A stretch of DNA of 64,000 bases, taken from Flavobacterium sp. Lineage in GTDB: Bacteria > Bacteroidota > Bacteroidia > Flavobacteriales > Flavobacteriaceae. This document shows positions 1-8,808 of the stretch, piece after piece. The stretch covers positions 1,832,001 through 1,896,000 of the forward strand of contig NZ_JBCNKR010000006.1 in the NCBI RefSeq assembly GCF_039595935.1, written 5' to 3'. The notes beneath the pieces were generated by a model. It had not been told where the DNA came from. It was given only the letters and a program-made list of their open reading frames with translations, and searched no databases. Made by a program: the position numbers and the translations under genes. Each line of letters starts with the position of its first letter. The stretch's first letter is position 1.

Positions 1-340
1 AGACGAGCAATTGAAATTCGGAAAAGGATACGATCATAATTATGTTTTAAACGGAACCAAGAAAAACGGATTAAATCATGCTGCAACAATTTCAGGAGAT
101 AAATCCGGAATTACTTTAGATATTTTTACAGAAGAACCAGGATTACAGTTTTACAGCGGAAATTTCATGCAGTCAAAAAATACATTCAAATCTGGTGCAA
201 AAGATGATTTCAGAACAGCGTTTGCTCTTGAAACACAACATTTTCCAGACGCGCCAAATCAGCCAAAATTCGCTCCGATTGTTTTAAAACCGGGACAAAA
301 ATATCATACGGTTTCTTATTATCAGTTTTCTGTGAAATGA
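1..340 (+). CDS. Aldose 1-epimerase (galactose mutarotase), C-terminal part only
   Basis: The reading frame is open from the left edge, so the gene begins outside the window and only about 112 C-terminal residues are visible. The stretch with G-Y-D-H-N-Y-V-L, then T-E-E-P-G-L-Q-F-Y-S-G-N and a closing S-Y-Y-Q-F resembles the end of the GalM family, including the conserved catalytic Glu of the T-E-E/Q-P-G-x-Q segment. The family interconverts alpha and beta anomers of free aldoses such as galactose. Its position just upstream of a GH43-like gene fits a glycan-use region. The family assignment is fairly secure; the sugar is not known. Confidence 0.85.
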   Translation, partial: DEQLKFGKGYDHNYVLNGTKKNGLNHAATISGDKSGITLDIFTEEPGLQFYSGNFMQSKNTFKSGAKDDFRTAFALETQHFPDAPNQPKFAPIVLKPGQKYHTVSYYQFSVK

Positions 341-350
341 GAATAGTTAA

Positions 351-501
351 CCGCAAAGAGCGCAAAGAATTACGCAAAGGACGCTAAGTTTTTTATCACT
401 TTTTGTCATCCTGGAACGATCCCGAAACTTCGAGAGAAGGGACGCAAAGTTATTCGTCATTTTTTTTACTCTTTGCGTGCTTTGCGTAATTCTTTACGGC
501 T
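351..501. repeat. Imperfect inverted repeat with GCAAAG motifs
   Basis: The left arm (about 351-390) carries repeated GCAAAG units and the right arm (about 471-501) carries CTTTGCG units, so the stretch can fold back on itself. It fills the gap between the epimerase and the GH43-like gene. The middle contains a GTCATCC...CGAAACTTCGAGA sequence related to other repeats in the window. A larger element with the same outer arms lies at 7662-8023. Confidence 0.7.
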
Positions 502-529
502 AAAATACACCAACTAAAACTAATAAAAA

Positions 530-1519
530 ATGAAAAAAATACTAACCTCAATAGCATCACTTTGTGTTTTCGCAGCCTGTTCGCAGGAAAAAGACACGAC
601 ACAACCAAAATCAACACCAACAGAAGTAAAATCCAGCTCAATTTTACTAGCCGATCCAACCATTTTTTACGACAAAGGAACCTATTATTTATACGGAACT
701 ACATCTGGAGATATTCCAAATGGAGAAGGATTTCAGGTTTATACTTCGTCAGATTTAAAAGACTGGAAAGGGCCAGTTGGTAAGCAGAATGGTCTGGCTT
801 TTAAAAAAGGAGATGCTTTTGGCGACAAAGGATTTTGGGCGCCGCAGATTCTTTCGTATCAAAACAAATTTTATATGATTTATACGGCCAATGAAAATAT
901 CGCAGTTGCAACCAGCGATAGTCCGCTTGGACCATTTAAAAACGATTCAAAAGAACCGATTATCAAAACCGGAAATCAAATTGATCCGTTTATTTTTATT
1001 GATGAAGATGGAAAAAAATACCTGTATCATGTTCGTTTAACAAATGGAAACAGAATTTTCGTTGCAGAAATAAACGACGATTTTAAAAGCATAAAACCAG
1101 AAACTTTAAAAGAATGTATTTCTGGAACTATGCTTTGGGAAAATACTCAAAATGTAAGCTGGCCGGTTACAGAAGGTCCAACAGTTTTAAAACACAACGG
1201 TTTGTATTATATGATTTATTCGGCAAATGATTTCAGGAATATTGATTATGCTGTAGGTTATGCCACAAGTAAAAGTCCGCTTGGACCTTGGGAAAAAGCG
1301 ACAGACAGTCCAATTATCAGCAGAAAAAATACCAAACAAAACGGAATTGGACACGGCGATGTTTTTTGGGATAAAGACAATAAAATGCATTATGTCTTGC
1401 ATACACATTATAGCGAAAGCACTGTTTCGCCACGAAAAGCAGGAGTTATTTCAATTGAATTTAAAGACGGAAAAATTGTTGCTGATCCTGCCAGTTTTCA
1501 GTTTCTAAAAGTTAATTAG
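530..1519 (+). CDS. GH43-like glycosidase, lipoprotein
   Basis: The 329-residue protein starts with a lipoprotein signal (lipobox F-A-A-C, Cys17), so it is probably anchored in the outer membrane or periplasm. A five-bladed beta-propeller of the GH43 type follows. The three acidic residues expected for the family can be placed at Asp42 (A-D-P-T), Asp152 (I-D-P-F) and Glu215 (T-E-G-P). GH43 enzymes remove arabinose, xylose or galactose from polysaccharide side chains; the substrate here cannot be read from sequence. It has no close partner on its right, because a palindromic terminator follows immediately. Confidence 0.85.
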   Translation: MKKILTSIASLCVFAACSQEKDTTQPKSTPTEVKSSSILLADPTIFYDKGTYYLYGTTSGDIPNGEGFQVYTSSDLKDWKGPVGKQNGLAFKKGDAFGDKGFWAPQILSYQNKFYMIYTANENIAVATSDSPLGPFKNDSKEPIIKTGNQIDPFIFIDEDGKKYLYHVRLTNGNRIFVAEINDDFKSIKPETLKECISGTMLWENTQNVSWPVTEGPTVLKHNGLYYMIYSANDFRNIDYAVGYATSKSPLGPWEKATDSPIISRKNTKQNGIGHGDVFWDKDNKMHYVLHTHYSESTVSPRKAGVISIEFKDGKIVADPASFQFLKVN

Positions 1520-1525
1520 TAATTA

Positions 1526-1553
1526 AAAAGCCTTCAGATATCTGAAGGCTTTT
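1526..1553 (+). terminator. Perfect palindromic terminator after the GH43-like gene
   Basis: A 28-bp perfect palindrome (arms built on AAAAGCCTTCAGA) starts 7 bp after the stop codon. The arms end in A and T runs, so it could stop transcription from either side. Confidence 0.85.
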
Positions 1554-1558
1554 ACTTT

Positions 1559-1643
1559 CCTGCAAGGTTTCAAAACCTTGTAGGTATTTTTAAGTAAGAT
1601 TTTGATTAGAATTAAACCTACAAAGTTTTAGAAACCTTGCAGG
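1559..1643. repeat. Inverted repeat, CCTGCAAGGTTT family
   Basis: The left arm 1559-1585 (CCTGCAAGGTTTCAAAACC...) pairs with the right arm 1616-1643 (...GAAACCTTGCAGG). The left arm also folds on itself. This is an intergenic hairpin repeat; no gene overlaps it. Confidence 0.75.
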
Positions 1644-1658
1644 AATGGAAACCTGTTT

Positions 1659-1868
1659 TTAGGAATCTTTTTTGGTTGAAAATATAAAAACTGAAAACAA
1701 ATTTGAAATTAACGCCGCAACCAGCCAGGAACGCATCCAAAAAAATATAAAAATAGATTTATTAGAGCAGTTAATACTGGCTAAAGTCAAGGTTATAAAA
1801 AACGTTGTTGTCAGATTTTGAAGTATTTGAATTAATAATTTCCTATTATAAAACCGGACGAATCTCAT
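1659..1868 (-). CDS. Small two-helix membrane protein, DUF2798-like
   Basis: This 69-residue protein starts 1 bp after the hmp stop codon, which suggests translational coupling. It shows two hydrophobic segments (about residues 16-34 and 47-63), with W-M-R-S-W-L-V-A-A-L at the start of the second helix, a pattern recalled from DUF2798 proteins. Length also fits that family. No function is known. The call rests on the coupling and the helix pattern; it could still be a chance open frame. Confidence 0.45.
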   Translation of the reverse strand: MRFVRFYNRKLLIQILQNLTTTFFITLTLASINCSNKSIFIFFWMRSWLVAALISNLFSVFIFSTKKDS

Positions 1869-1869
1869 T

Positions 1870-3081
1870 TTAATTCAAATTAATTAGCTGAGGTCCAAAT
1901 TCTTCGTAGAAAATATTTTCCTGATTTACATTCAAATTAATAAGAGCTTCATATTGCGTTTTAATAAACATTTCAGGCCCGCAGATATAATATCTCGCTT
2001 CTTCTAATAAAATAGAATCCTTGCATTTATGAAGATCAACGCGACCGTGAATAACTTCATTCGCAATTACATTTTCCGGCGTTACAGCATCATAAAAAGT
2101 AAACGTTTCCAAGTGATTTGCTTCTTCTTTTAAAGCCGAAATCTGGTCTTTGAAAGCGTGTACAGATTCGTTTCTGCAGCCGTGAATCCAGATTGTTTTT
2201 TTATTCTGAATTGAATTTAAGTTGGTTTCCAGCATGCTCAACATCGGCGTAAGTCCAACTCCGCCGCTTATCAATACTAAAGGATTTTCTGAATCTTTTT
2301 CTAAATGAAATAATCCAGCAGGAGAAGAAATGGAAATAACATCGCCTTCAGATTTTGAATGCATGGTATTCGACACCCATCCGTTTGGATTTGGCGCAAT
2401 TCCGCTTTCTTTTTTTACCGAAATTCTGTAATATTCAGGATTAAAAGTGCTTGACAAACTGTATTGTCTTGGTTGTAAAAGATTCAGTTCCGGCACAAAA
2501 ACCTGAACGCTGATAAATTGTCCGGGATGAAAATCGGCAATTTCTTTTCCGTCTTCAGGATAAAGATAAAAGGATTTAATTTCAGCTGATTCTTCAACAA
2601 TTTTTTTGATGACGAATTTTCTCCAGCCGTTCCAGCTTCCGGGTTTTGCAATGTTTTCGTTGTATAACTCTTTTTCAAGATTAATCATAATATCGGCAAG
2701 TTCGTAAAAAGCAACCGTCCACGCTTCGAGAATTGGCAGTGTAGCGACTTCTCCAACCACTTCACCGATAGAAGCGATAAGGTGTGTTCCTACGATTTTA
2801 TATTGTTCCGGCTGAATATTAAGGCTTCGGTGTTTGGTTCCAATTCCTTTTAATACGCCAATTAAAACTGACGGATCTTCTATATTTTCGGCGTAAGCCA
2901 AAACAGCATTTGCCAGTGCCGATTTTTGTCTTCCGTTTGCCTGATTTCCCATATTAAACATATTTCGCAATTCGGGATGATGTTTAAACATTCTGGCATA
3001 AAAATAATTGGTAAGGTCTTCGCCGCTCGCTCGTAAAATTGGAACCGTAGCTTTAATAAGCTCTTTTTGTTGTGGATTCAT
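1870..3081 (-). CDS. hmp: Flavohemoglobin, nitric oxide dioxygenase
   Basis: The 403-residue protein has the full flavohemoglobin layout. A globin domain covers residues 1-135, with proximal haem His84 (G-T-K-H-R-S) and Tyr/Gln residues on the distal side (Tyr28-29 region, Gln52). A ferredoxin-reductase-like FAD domain follows at about 150-255 (R-Q-Y-S-L-S flavin motif), then an NAD domain at about 265-400 (G-G-V-G-L-T-P and C-G-P-E motifs). The enzyme converts NO and O2 to nitrate using NAD(P)H in the cytoplasm. It is transcribed away from the glycan genes, and a palindrome upstream suggests NO- or redox-responsive control. Confidence 0.95.
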   Translation of the reverse strand: MNPQQKELIKATVPILRASGEDLTNYFYARMFKHHPELRNMFNMGNQANGRQKSALANAVLAYAENIEDPSVLIGVLKGIGTKHRSLNIQPEQYKIVGTHLIASIGEVVGEVATLPILEAWTVAFYELADIMINLEKELYNENIAKPGSWNGWRKFVIKKIVEESAEIKSFYLYPEDGKEIADFHPGQFISVQVFVPELNLLQPRQYSLSSTFNPEYYRISVKKESGIAPNPNGWVSNTMHSKSEGDVISISSPAGLFHLEKDSENPLVLISGGVGLTPMLSMLETNLNSIQNKKTIWIHGCRNESVHAFKDQISALKEEANHLETFTFYDAVTPENVIANEVIHGRVDLHKCKDSILLEEARYYICGPEMFIKTQYEALINLNVNQENIFYEEFGPQLINLN

Positions 3082-3138
3082 TTTGAATAATTTGATTAGG
3101 ATTTAAATTCGAAATTCTAATTTTAGAATTGATATTGG

Positions 3139-3185
3139 CAAATTTAATCCCGCGGTATTGCTTCATTTTATGATTCAAATCATAA
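3139..3185 (-). promoter_or_regulatory. Probable hmp promoter with palindromic operator
   Basis: On the minus strand TAAATTTG (3146-3139) matches the Bacteroidota -7 box TAnnTTTG about 60 bp before the hmp start. Just upstream lies the near-perfect palindrome TTATGATTCAAATCATAA (3168-3185). Its centre falls near -45 relative to the inferred start site, as for an FNR/CRP-type activator. The regulator itself is not identified. Confidence 0.55.
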
Positions 3186-3190
3186 TGGGT

Positions 3191-3262
3191 TAAGTTTTTT
3201 TGTTTCAGGTTTTTTTGTTTCAGGTTTTGTTGTTTCAAGTTTCAAGTTTCAGGTGTCAAGTT
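3191..3262. repeat. Short tandem GTTTCAGG-like repeats
   Basis: Several degenerate copies of TTTTTTGTTTCAGG followed by GTTTCAAGTTTCA units lie between hmp and the GH29 gene. The stretch after them to 3392 is AT-rich with no gene. The repeats may come from slippage; no function is proposed. Confidence 0.6.
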
Positions 3263-3392
3263 TTACATCTTACATTTTACATTTCACAACTTACAATTAA
3301 CAATTCAAACCCGTTGTTGGTCGAAATTACAGATTACTAAAAATCAAATTATAGTACATTTATGTTTTATAGACTTTTTAAGTAAATCAACG

Positions 3393-5492
3393 ATGAAAAA
3401 TATATTTCTTTCCATATGCCTTTTCGGTGTAATTTCCAGCGGTTTAAGTCAGGAATTAGCGAATGCTCCAAAACCTTTTGGCCCGCTTCCTACTCAAAAA
3501 CAAATTGATTGGCAGGAAATGGAATTTTATGCTTTTGTGCATTTTTCATTAAATACTTTTACCAATAAAGAATGGGGTTACGGTGACGAATCTCCGGCTT
3601 TATTTAACCCCACAAATTTAGATGTTCGTCAATGGGCGCGAATTGTGAAAGTGGCGGGAATGAAAGGAATTATTCTGGTTGCGAAACATCATGACGGATT
3701 TTGTTTATGGCCGTCGGCATATACGGAACGTTCTGTAAAAAATTCTCCGTGGAAAAACGGAAACGGAGATTTAGTTAAAGAATTGGCTGCAGCCTGCAAA
3801 GAGTACAATTTAAAATTAGGATTATATCTTTCGCCCTGGGACAGAAACCGTGCGGATTATGGCAAACCCGAATATGTTACGTATTTCAGAAATCAGCTAA
3901 AAGAATTATTGACGAATTACGGCGACGTTTTCGAAATGTGGTTTGATGGTGCAAACGGCGGCGACGGTTATTATGGCGGTGCAAACGAAACACGAAAAAT
4001 CAATACGCTTGAATATTACAATTGGGATGAAACCTATAAATTGATTTATCAGCTGGCGCCAAAAACTTTGGTTTGGGGAGTTGGCCCTTCTGAAGCGAGA
4101 TGGATTGGAAATGAAGAAGGTCGTGCCGGAAAAACAAACTGGTCGCTTTTACGCCAAAAAGATGAATTGGCCGGAAAAGTGCATTATACCGAATTTATGT
4201 CGGGGCATGAAGATGGTGAAAAATGGGTTCCAGGCGAAGCCGATGTTTCAATTAGACCAGGATGGTTTTATCATTCGGTGGAAGATGATAAAGTACGTCC
4301 GCTGGATGAAATGGTTGATATTTATTATGAATCAATTGGGCGAAATGCGACTTTATTATTGAATCTTCCGGTTGATAAAAGAGGTTTAGTTCACGAAAAT
4401 GACGAAGCGAGATTAAAAGAATTAGTTTCAACCATAAAAGCTGATTTTAAAACGGAATTATTATCTAAAACAAAAATTACCGCTGATAATGTTAGAGGAA
4501 ATAGTTTAGAATTTTCTGCAAAAAATGTTTCTGACGGAAATAAAAACACTTATTGGGCAACCGATCATAATGTAAAAACAGCTTCGATAACTTTCGAATT
4601 TGAAAAACCAACTGACATAGACCGAGTTTTACTTCAGGAATATATTGTACTTGGGCAGCGTGTAAAAGCTTTTAATGTTGAAGCTAAAGTTGATGGAAAC
4701 TGGAAAACCGTTGCAAACGAAACGACAATTGGTTACAAGAGAATTTTGAGAATCGACAGAGTTAAAGCATCGGCATTAAGAATTAATATTACCGATTCAA
4801 AAGCAAATATTGTTATTTCAAATATTCAGGCTTACAATGCGCCGACTTTTGTACGTATGCCGGAAATCAGCCGGGATAAAAACGGCGATGTTACTATTAA
4901 ATCTGAAAATGGAAATCCGGTTTATTATTCGCTTGACGGAAAAAATCCAACGAAAAAAAGTACTTTATATAAAGGAGTATTTCGGGTTAATAAAGCGATG
5001 ACCATAAAAGCAGTTGCAATTGATGCTGCAGAAAATATAATCAGTGCTGTAAAAACAGCAAAATACGGCGCATCAAAAGAAAACTGGAAAATTGTTTCGG
5101 CTTCGAGCGGCGATTTAAAATCGGCTGACCGAATTATTGACGGAAATCCAAATACAGACTGGAGTTTTGGTAATGACCAGAATAAACTTCCGCAGGAAAT
5201 AACTATAGATTTGGGAAGTCTTTTAACGCTGAATGGTTTTACTTATATGCCACAGCAAGTTGGTAATAATCTCAATTTAATCTCCAATTATGAGTTTTAC
5301 ACAAGTGTTGATAATGTAAACTGGATATTGCAGTCTGAAGGTGAATTTTCGAACATAAAACACAACCCGATCGAACAGGTTAAAACTTTCAAAAAAGTTC
5401 AGGCAAGATATATTCGTTTTGTGGCAACCTCAGCAGTAGCAAAGGGACAGACCGTTTCTATTGCAGAATTAAATGTTACCGAAGCATTATAA
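3393..5492 (+). CDS. GH29 alpha-L-fucosidase with two F5/8C-type domains
   Basis: The 699-residue secreted protein has a signal peptide (about residues 1-19) and a GH29 catalytic barrel (about 30-350) with K-H-H-D-G-F at 98-103 and the nucleophile Asp185 in M-W-F-D-G-A. A galactose-binding-like F5/8C domain follows (about 375-490), then a short chitobiase-type beta domain (about 500-555), then a second F5/8C domain (about 560-697). GH29 enzymes release alpha-L-fucose by a retaining mechanism. The layout resembles GH29-B enzymes, often alpha-1,3/4-specific, which would suit Lewis-type or core fucose. It precedes nagB and opens the N-glycan set. Confidence 0.93.
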   Translation: MKNIFLSICLFGVISSGLSQELANAPKPFGPLPTQKQIDWQEMEFYAFVHFSLNTFTNKEWGYGDESPALFNPTNLDVRQWARIVKVAGMKGIILVAKHHDGFCLWPSAYTERSVKNSPWKNGNGDLVKELAAACKEYNLKLGLYLSPWDRNRADYGKPEYVTYFRNQLKELLTNYGDVFEMWFDGANGGDGYYGGANETRKINTLEYYNWDETYKLIYQLAPKTLVWGVGPSEARWIGNEEGRAGKTNWSLLRQKDELAGKVHYTEFMSGHEDGEKWVPGEADVSIRPGWFYHSVEDDKVRPLDEMVDIYYESIGRNATLLLNLPVDKRGLVHENDEARLKELVSTIKADFKTELLSKTKITADNVRGNSLEFSAKNVSDGNKNTYWATDHNVKTASITFEFEKPTDIDRVLLQEYIVLGQRVKAFNVEAKVDGNWKTVANETTIGYKRILRIDRVKASALRINITDSKANIVISNIQAYNAPTFVRMPEISRDKNGDVTIKSENGNPVYYSLDGKNPTKKSTLYKGVFRVNKAMTIKAVAIDAAENIISAVKTAKYGASKENWKIVSASSGDLKSADRIIDGNPNTDWSFGNDQNKLPQEITIDLGSLLTLNGFTYMPQQVGNNLNLISNYEFYTSVDNVNWILQSEGEFSNIKHNPIEQVKTFKKVQARYIRFVATSAVAKGQTVSIAELNVTEAL

Positions 5493-5516
5493 TTGCCTTT
5501 TGAATTATAATCTTTT
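5486..5516 (+). terminator. Possible weak terminator after the GH29 gene
   Basis: ATTATAATT (5486-5494) pairs with AATTATAAT (5503-5511) and is followed by CTTTTT. The stem overlaps the stop codon and is AT-only, so it is weak. Confidence 0.4.
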
Positions 5517-5632
5517 TGCTTAAAGTTTCAAATTTTGTCCTATAGCGAAGGTAACAGGTTATTAGTCGAATTTTTGATTATTTACATTATGTAATATTTA
5601 ATTTTATACTAAATAATTAGAACAACAGGCAA

Positions 5633-7546
5633 ATGATTAAAGAAAGTATAAATTTCAAAGAAGCAGGAAAGTTCGAAGAAACGCGTTTTGAAAAGATACA
5701 CAATGTAATTTTTGATTCGTCTAAAGAAGCTTCGATTTTAGTAGCTCAGGAAATAGCCAATATAATTCAGAGAAAAGAAGAGTTAAACGAACCTTGCGTT
5801 TTAGGTTTGGCAACAGGATCGTCACCTATAAAAGTATATGAAGAATTAGTTCGTCTTCATAAAGAAGAAGGTTTAAGCTTTGCAAATGTAGTTACTTTCA
5901 ACTTAGATGAGTATTATCCGATGGATAAAAACGACATTCAAAGTTATTGGTACTTTATGCATGAGCACTTATTTAATCATGTAAATATACTGCCTCAAAA
6001 TATCAATATTCCTAACGGAAATATCAGCAATGAAGACCTTCAGCAATATTGTATCGATTATGAAATGAAAATCAAATCTTACGGTGGATTGGATTTTCAG
6101 CTTCTTGGAATTGGAAGAACGGGACATATTGGTTTCAATGAACCTGGATCTCACGTAAATTCCGGAACGAGAAGCATTACATTAGATCACTTAACGCGCG
6201 TTGATGCTGCATCATCATTTTTAGGAATTGATAATGTGCCTAAAAAAGCGATTACAATGGGAATTGGCACGGTAAAAAATGCCAAAAGAATTGTACTTCT
6301 TGGATGGGGAATCAGCAAAGCAGAAATTATAAAGAAAACAATCGAAGGTGAAATTTCATCCCGGGTTCCGGCAACGTATTTACAGCAGCACAACAACACA
6401 ACTTTTGTTTTAGATACCGAAGCATCATCAGAATTAACGAGAGTAAAAACACCTTGGTTAGTAAAATCTGTAATCTGGACAGATGAATTGAAACTGAAAG
6501 CTGTGGTCTGGTTATGCGAATTGACTAAAAAACCTTTTCTTAAACTGACTGACAAAGATTACAACGACAACGGAATGTCAAGTCTTTTAACAGAAGAAGG
6601 AACTGCATACGATTTGAATATTAAAATGTTCAACAAAATGCAGCAGACAATTACCGGATGGCCGGGTGGAAAACCAAATGCTGATGACACGTACAGACCA
6701 GAACGCGCAACACCTGAGAAAAAGAGAATTATCATTTTTAGTCCGCATCCTGATGATGATGTGATTTCGATGGGAGGAACTTTTGATCGTTTGGTAGAGC
6801 AGGGGCATGATGTTCATATTGCATATCAGACTTCTGGAAACATCGCAGTTTCAAATCAGGAAGCTTTAAAATTTGCAGAAATTGCCAAAGCATTAAATGC
6901 TGATTCTGAAGCAGCTGAGAATATCATCAACTTCCTGAAAAACAAAAAAAGCAATGATATTGATTCGTTAGAAGTGAGAAAACTGAAAGGTTTAATCAGA
7001 AGAAGCGAATCTGTAGCAGCGACCAGATATTTAGGTTTACCGGATTCGAATGTGAATTTCCTTGATCTTCCGTTTTATGAAACTGGAACGGTTAAGAAAA
7101 ACAATCTGGGAGAAGCTGATATTCAGATTATGTGTGATTTTATCGAAAAAATTAAACCGCACCAAATTTACGCAGCAGGAGATTTAGCAGATCCGCACGG
7201 AACTCATAAAGTTTGTCTGGATAGTTTATTTGAAGCTTTAAAAAGATTGAAACACAAAAGTTTTATGGATGACTGCTGGGTTTGGCTGTACAGAGGCGCC
7301 TGGCACGAATGGGAATCTTACCAAATTGAAATGGCGGTTCCGATGAGTCCGGATCAGGTACTGAAAAAACGTCACGCTATTTTCTTCCACCAATCTCAAA
7401 AAGATGGTGTTATGTTCCAGGGCGATGACAGCCGAGAATTCTGGATTAGAGCAGAAGACAGAAACAGATTAACTGCAGAAAAATATCATGCTTTAGGTTT
7501 GGCTGATTACTCAGCAATCGAAGCTTTTAAGAGATATTTTTTCTAG
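5633..7546 (+). CDS. nagB: Glucosamine-6-phosphate deaminase fused to a PIG-L/LmbE-type deacetylase domain
   Basis: The 637-residue cytoplasmic protein has two parts. Residues about 25-270 match NagB: L-G-L-A-T-G-S-S-P sugar-phosphate loop, F-N-L-D-E-Y-Y and G-I-G-R-T-G-H-I-G-F-N-E-P-G. Residues about 365-620 form a PIG-L/LmbE-like domain with the zinc motif H-P-D-D-D at 372-376 and a later D-P-H-G-T-H segment. NagB turns GlcN-6-P into Fru-6-P and ammonia. The second domain belongs to the GlcNAc deacetylase family, so the fusion may join N-deacetylation and deamination in one chain; that coupling is inference. It would feed GlcNAc from N-glycans to glycolysis. Confidence 0.93.
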   Translation: MIKESINFKEAGKFEETRFEKIHNVIFDSSKEASILVAQEIANIIQRKEELNEPCVLGLATGSSPIKVYEELVRLHKEEGLSFANVVTFNLDEYYPMDKNDIQSYWYFMHEHLFNHVNILPQNINIPNGNISNEDLQQYCIDYEMKIKSYGGLDFQLLGIGRTGHIGFNEPGSHVNSGTRSITLDHLTRVDAASSFLGIDNVPKKAITMGIGTVKNAKRIVLLGWGISKAEIIKKTIEGEISSRVPATYLQQHNNTTFVLDTEASSELTRVKTPWLVKSVIWTDELKLKAVVWLCELTKKPFLKLTDKDYNDNGMSSLLTEEGTAYDLNIKMFNKMQQTITGWPGGKPNADDTYRPERATPEKKRIIIFSPHPDDDVISMGGTFDRLVEQGHDVHIAYQTSGNIAVSNQEALKFAEIAKALNADSEAAENIINFLKNKKSNDIDSLEVRKLKGLIRRSESVAATRYLGLPDSNVNFLDLPFYETGTVKKNNLGEADIQIMCDFIEKIKPHQIYAAGDLADPHGTHKVCLDSLFEALKRLKHKSFMDDCWVWLYRGAWHEWESYQIEMAVPMSPDQVLKKRHAIFFHQSQKDGVMFQGDDSREFWIRAEDRNRLTAEKYHALGLADYSAIEAFKRYFF

Positions 7547-7608
7547 GAAAATCTTTAAAATATAATAAACTATTTCATGTGGTTTATTTGGTTAGTTACC
7601 AAGTTTTG

Positions 7609-7638
7609 AATGCAGCCGTGGTTGGCTGCATTTTTTTG
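7609..7638 (+). terminator. Rho-independent terminator after nagB
   Basis: AATGCAGCC (7609-7617) pairs with GGCTGCATT (7624-7632), and a run of T follows. This is a textbook terminator about 60 bp after the nagB stop. Confidence 0.85.
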
Positions 7639-7661
7639 TTTCTATTTGTGGCGTGTGTCTT

Positions 7662-8023
7662 TAACACAAAGAGCGCAAAGGTTTTTCGTAAAGGGCACAA
7701 AGTTTTTTTTTCTCAGCTTTATCAATAAAAGAAGTCGAAGATCGCAAAACTGTTCGTGGTTTTTTGTCACCCTGAGCAAAGTCGAAGCTTCGGGAGAAAG
7801 GCGCAAAGTTTTTTCTCAATATTCAACACAATCTTGTCATTTCGACGAAGGAGAAATCTGCGCAAGTAACTCCGCAACGAGAATCCAAATCTTTGTAGAG
7901 CTTCTTGCGGAGATTTCTCCTTCGTCGAAATGACAAACTGTATCTCAGCTAATAAAAAAAATCGCAAAGCTTATGAATAAACTTAGCGTCCTTTGCGTAA
8001 ACCTTAGCGCTCTTTGCGGTTAA
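7662..8023. repeat. Large imperfect inverted repeat, nested
   Basis: The outer arms (ACACAAAGAGCGCAAAG at 7664-7680, and TAGCGCTCTTTGCGGTTAA near 8005-8023) face each other. Inside are a second pair of arms with CTTTGCG units, a GTCACCCTGAGC...GAAGTCGAAG stretch, and a separate hairpin at 7834-7936. It fills the gap between nagB and the convergent response-regulator gene. Open frames here carry no recognizable protein. Confidence 0.75.
7834..7936. repeat. 103-bp hairpin repeat, copy 1 (TTGTCATTTCGACGAAGG arms)
   Basis: The 33-nt left arm (7834-7866) and right arm (7904-7936) are complementary at 32 of 33 positions. The same arms recur at 24190-24293, with a different loop. This is a dispersed hairpin element, MITE- or REP-like. 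Confidence 0.85.
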
Positions 8024-8026
8024 ATA

Positions 8027-8740
8027 CTATATGGAAGAATTCAAAATTCTCTGCTTCACATGATCGATATACGATCTTCCAATAACATATCTAAGTCCTT
8101 CTATTTCAATGCTGTTTCCTTCAACGGCATCAATTTTATCAATGGCAATAGTGTATGAACGGTGAATTCTCAGGAAGTTTTTTTCAGGTAATAAATCTGT
8201 AAAATCAGATAAAGTACTGTGGATTATATATTTTCCAGTTGTGGTGTTTATTTTTAAATAATCTTTTAAGCTTTCGATAACTAAAATTTCGTTGAAGAAA
8301 ATCTTTTTCATTCTCTTTTTGTCAATTTTTACGAAAATGAACGGACTGTCTGGATTGCTTTCTTGTGGGGAATTTGTTTTATTTTCTAACCTTTTGCTGA
8401 TTTTATTCAGCGTTTTCATTAATCTCGGAAATTCGATTGGTTTTACCAGATAATCTAAAACGTCTAATTCGTAAGTTTCTAATGCAAATTGACTGTACGC
8501 ACTTGTAATAACTAATAAAGGCGGATTTTCTAGACTTTTAATAAAATTAATTCCGTCTAAAACAGGCATATTAATGTCCAGAAAAATAACATCAACTGTA
8601 TTGTTCTTCAAAAAGTTTAGGCCTTCAATCGGATTGCTGAAAGTATTTATTACCTCAAAATTTTCAAGCGGCTCTAAGTAGTTTTTTATAACATTGATTG
8701 CCAATGGCTCGTCATCAATAATCAAACAATTTATCTTCAT
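8027..8740 (-). CDS. LytTR-family response regulator
   Basis: The 237-residue protein has a receiver domain (about 1-120) with Asp10 and the phospho-acceptor Asp55 (I-F-L-D-I-N-M-P), and a C-terminal LytTR DNA-binding domain (about 135-235) with the F-L-R-I-H-R-S-Y segment. It would receive phosphate from the histidine kinase encoded 68 bp upstream. The pair is divergent from the GH92-symporter-GH130 operon and is the only classical regulator in the glycan region, so it may control that region. The signal sensed is unknown. Confidence 0.93.
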   Translation of the reverse strand: MKINCLIIDDEPLAINVIKNYLEPLENFEVINTFSNPIEGLNFLKNNTVDVIFLDINMPVLDGINFIKSLENPPLLVITSAYSQFALETYELDVLDYLVKPIEFPRLMKTLNKISKRLENKTNSPQESNPDSPFIFVKIDKKRMKKIFFNEILVIESLKDYLKINTTTGKYIIHSTLSDFTDLLPEKNFLRIHRSYTIAIDKIDAVEGNSIEIEGLRYVIGRSYIDHVKQRILNSSI

Positions 8741-8808
8741 TTCTATAATCTTAGTTATTTGAGCGAAATAATTTAGCAGGTAAACTTATATACGAAAAAA
8801 AGCTGGGG

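Noticed and set aside
7610..7967. Frames in the repeat region after nagB
   Set aside because: They lie entirely in inverted repeats and give low-complexity peptides without family features.
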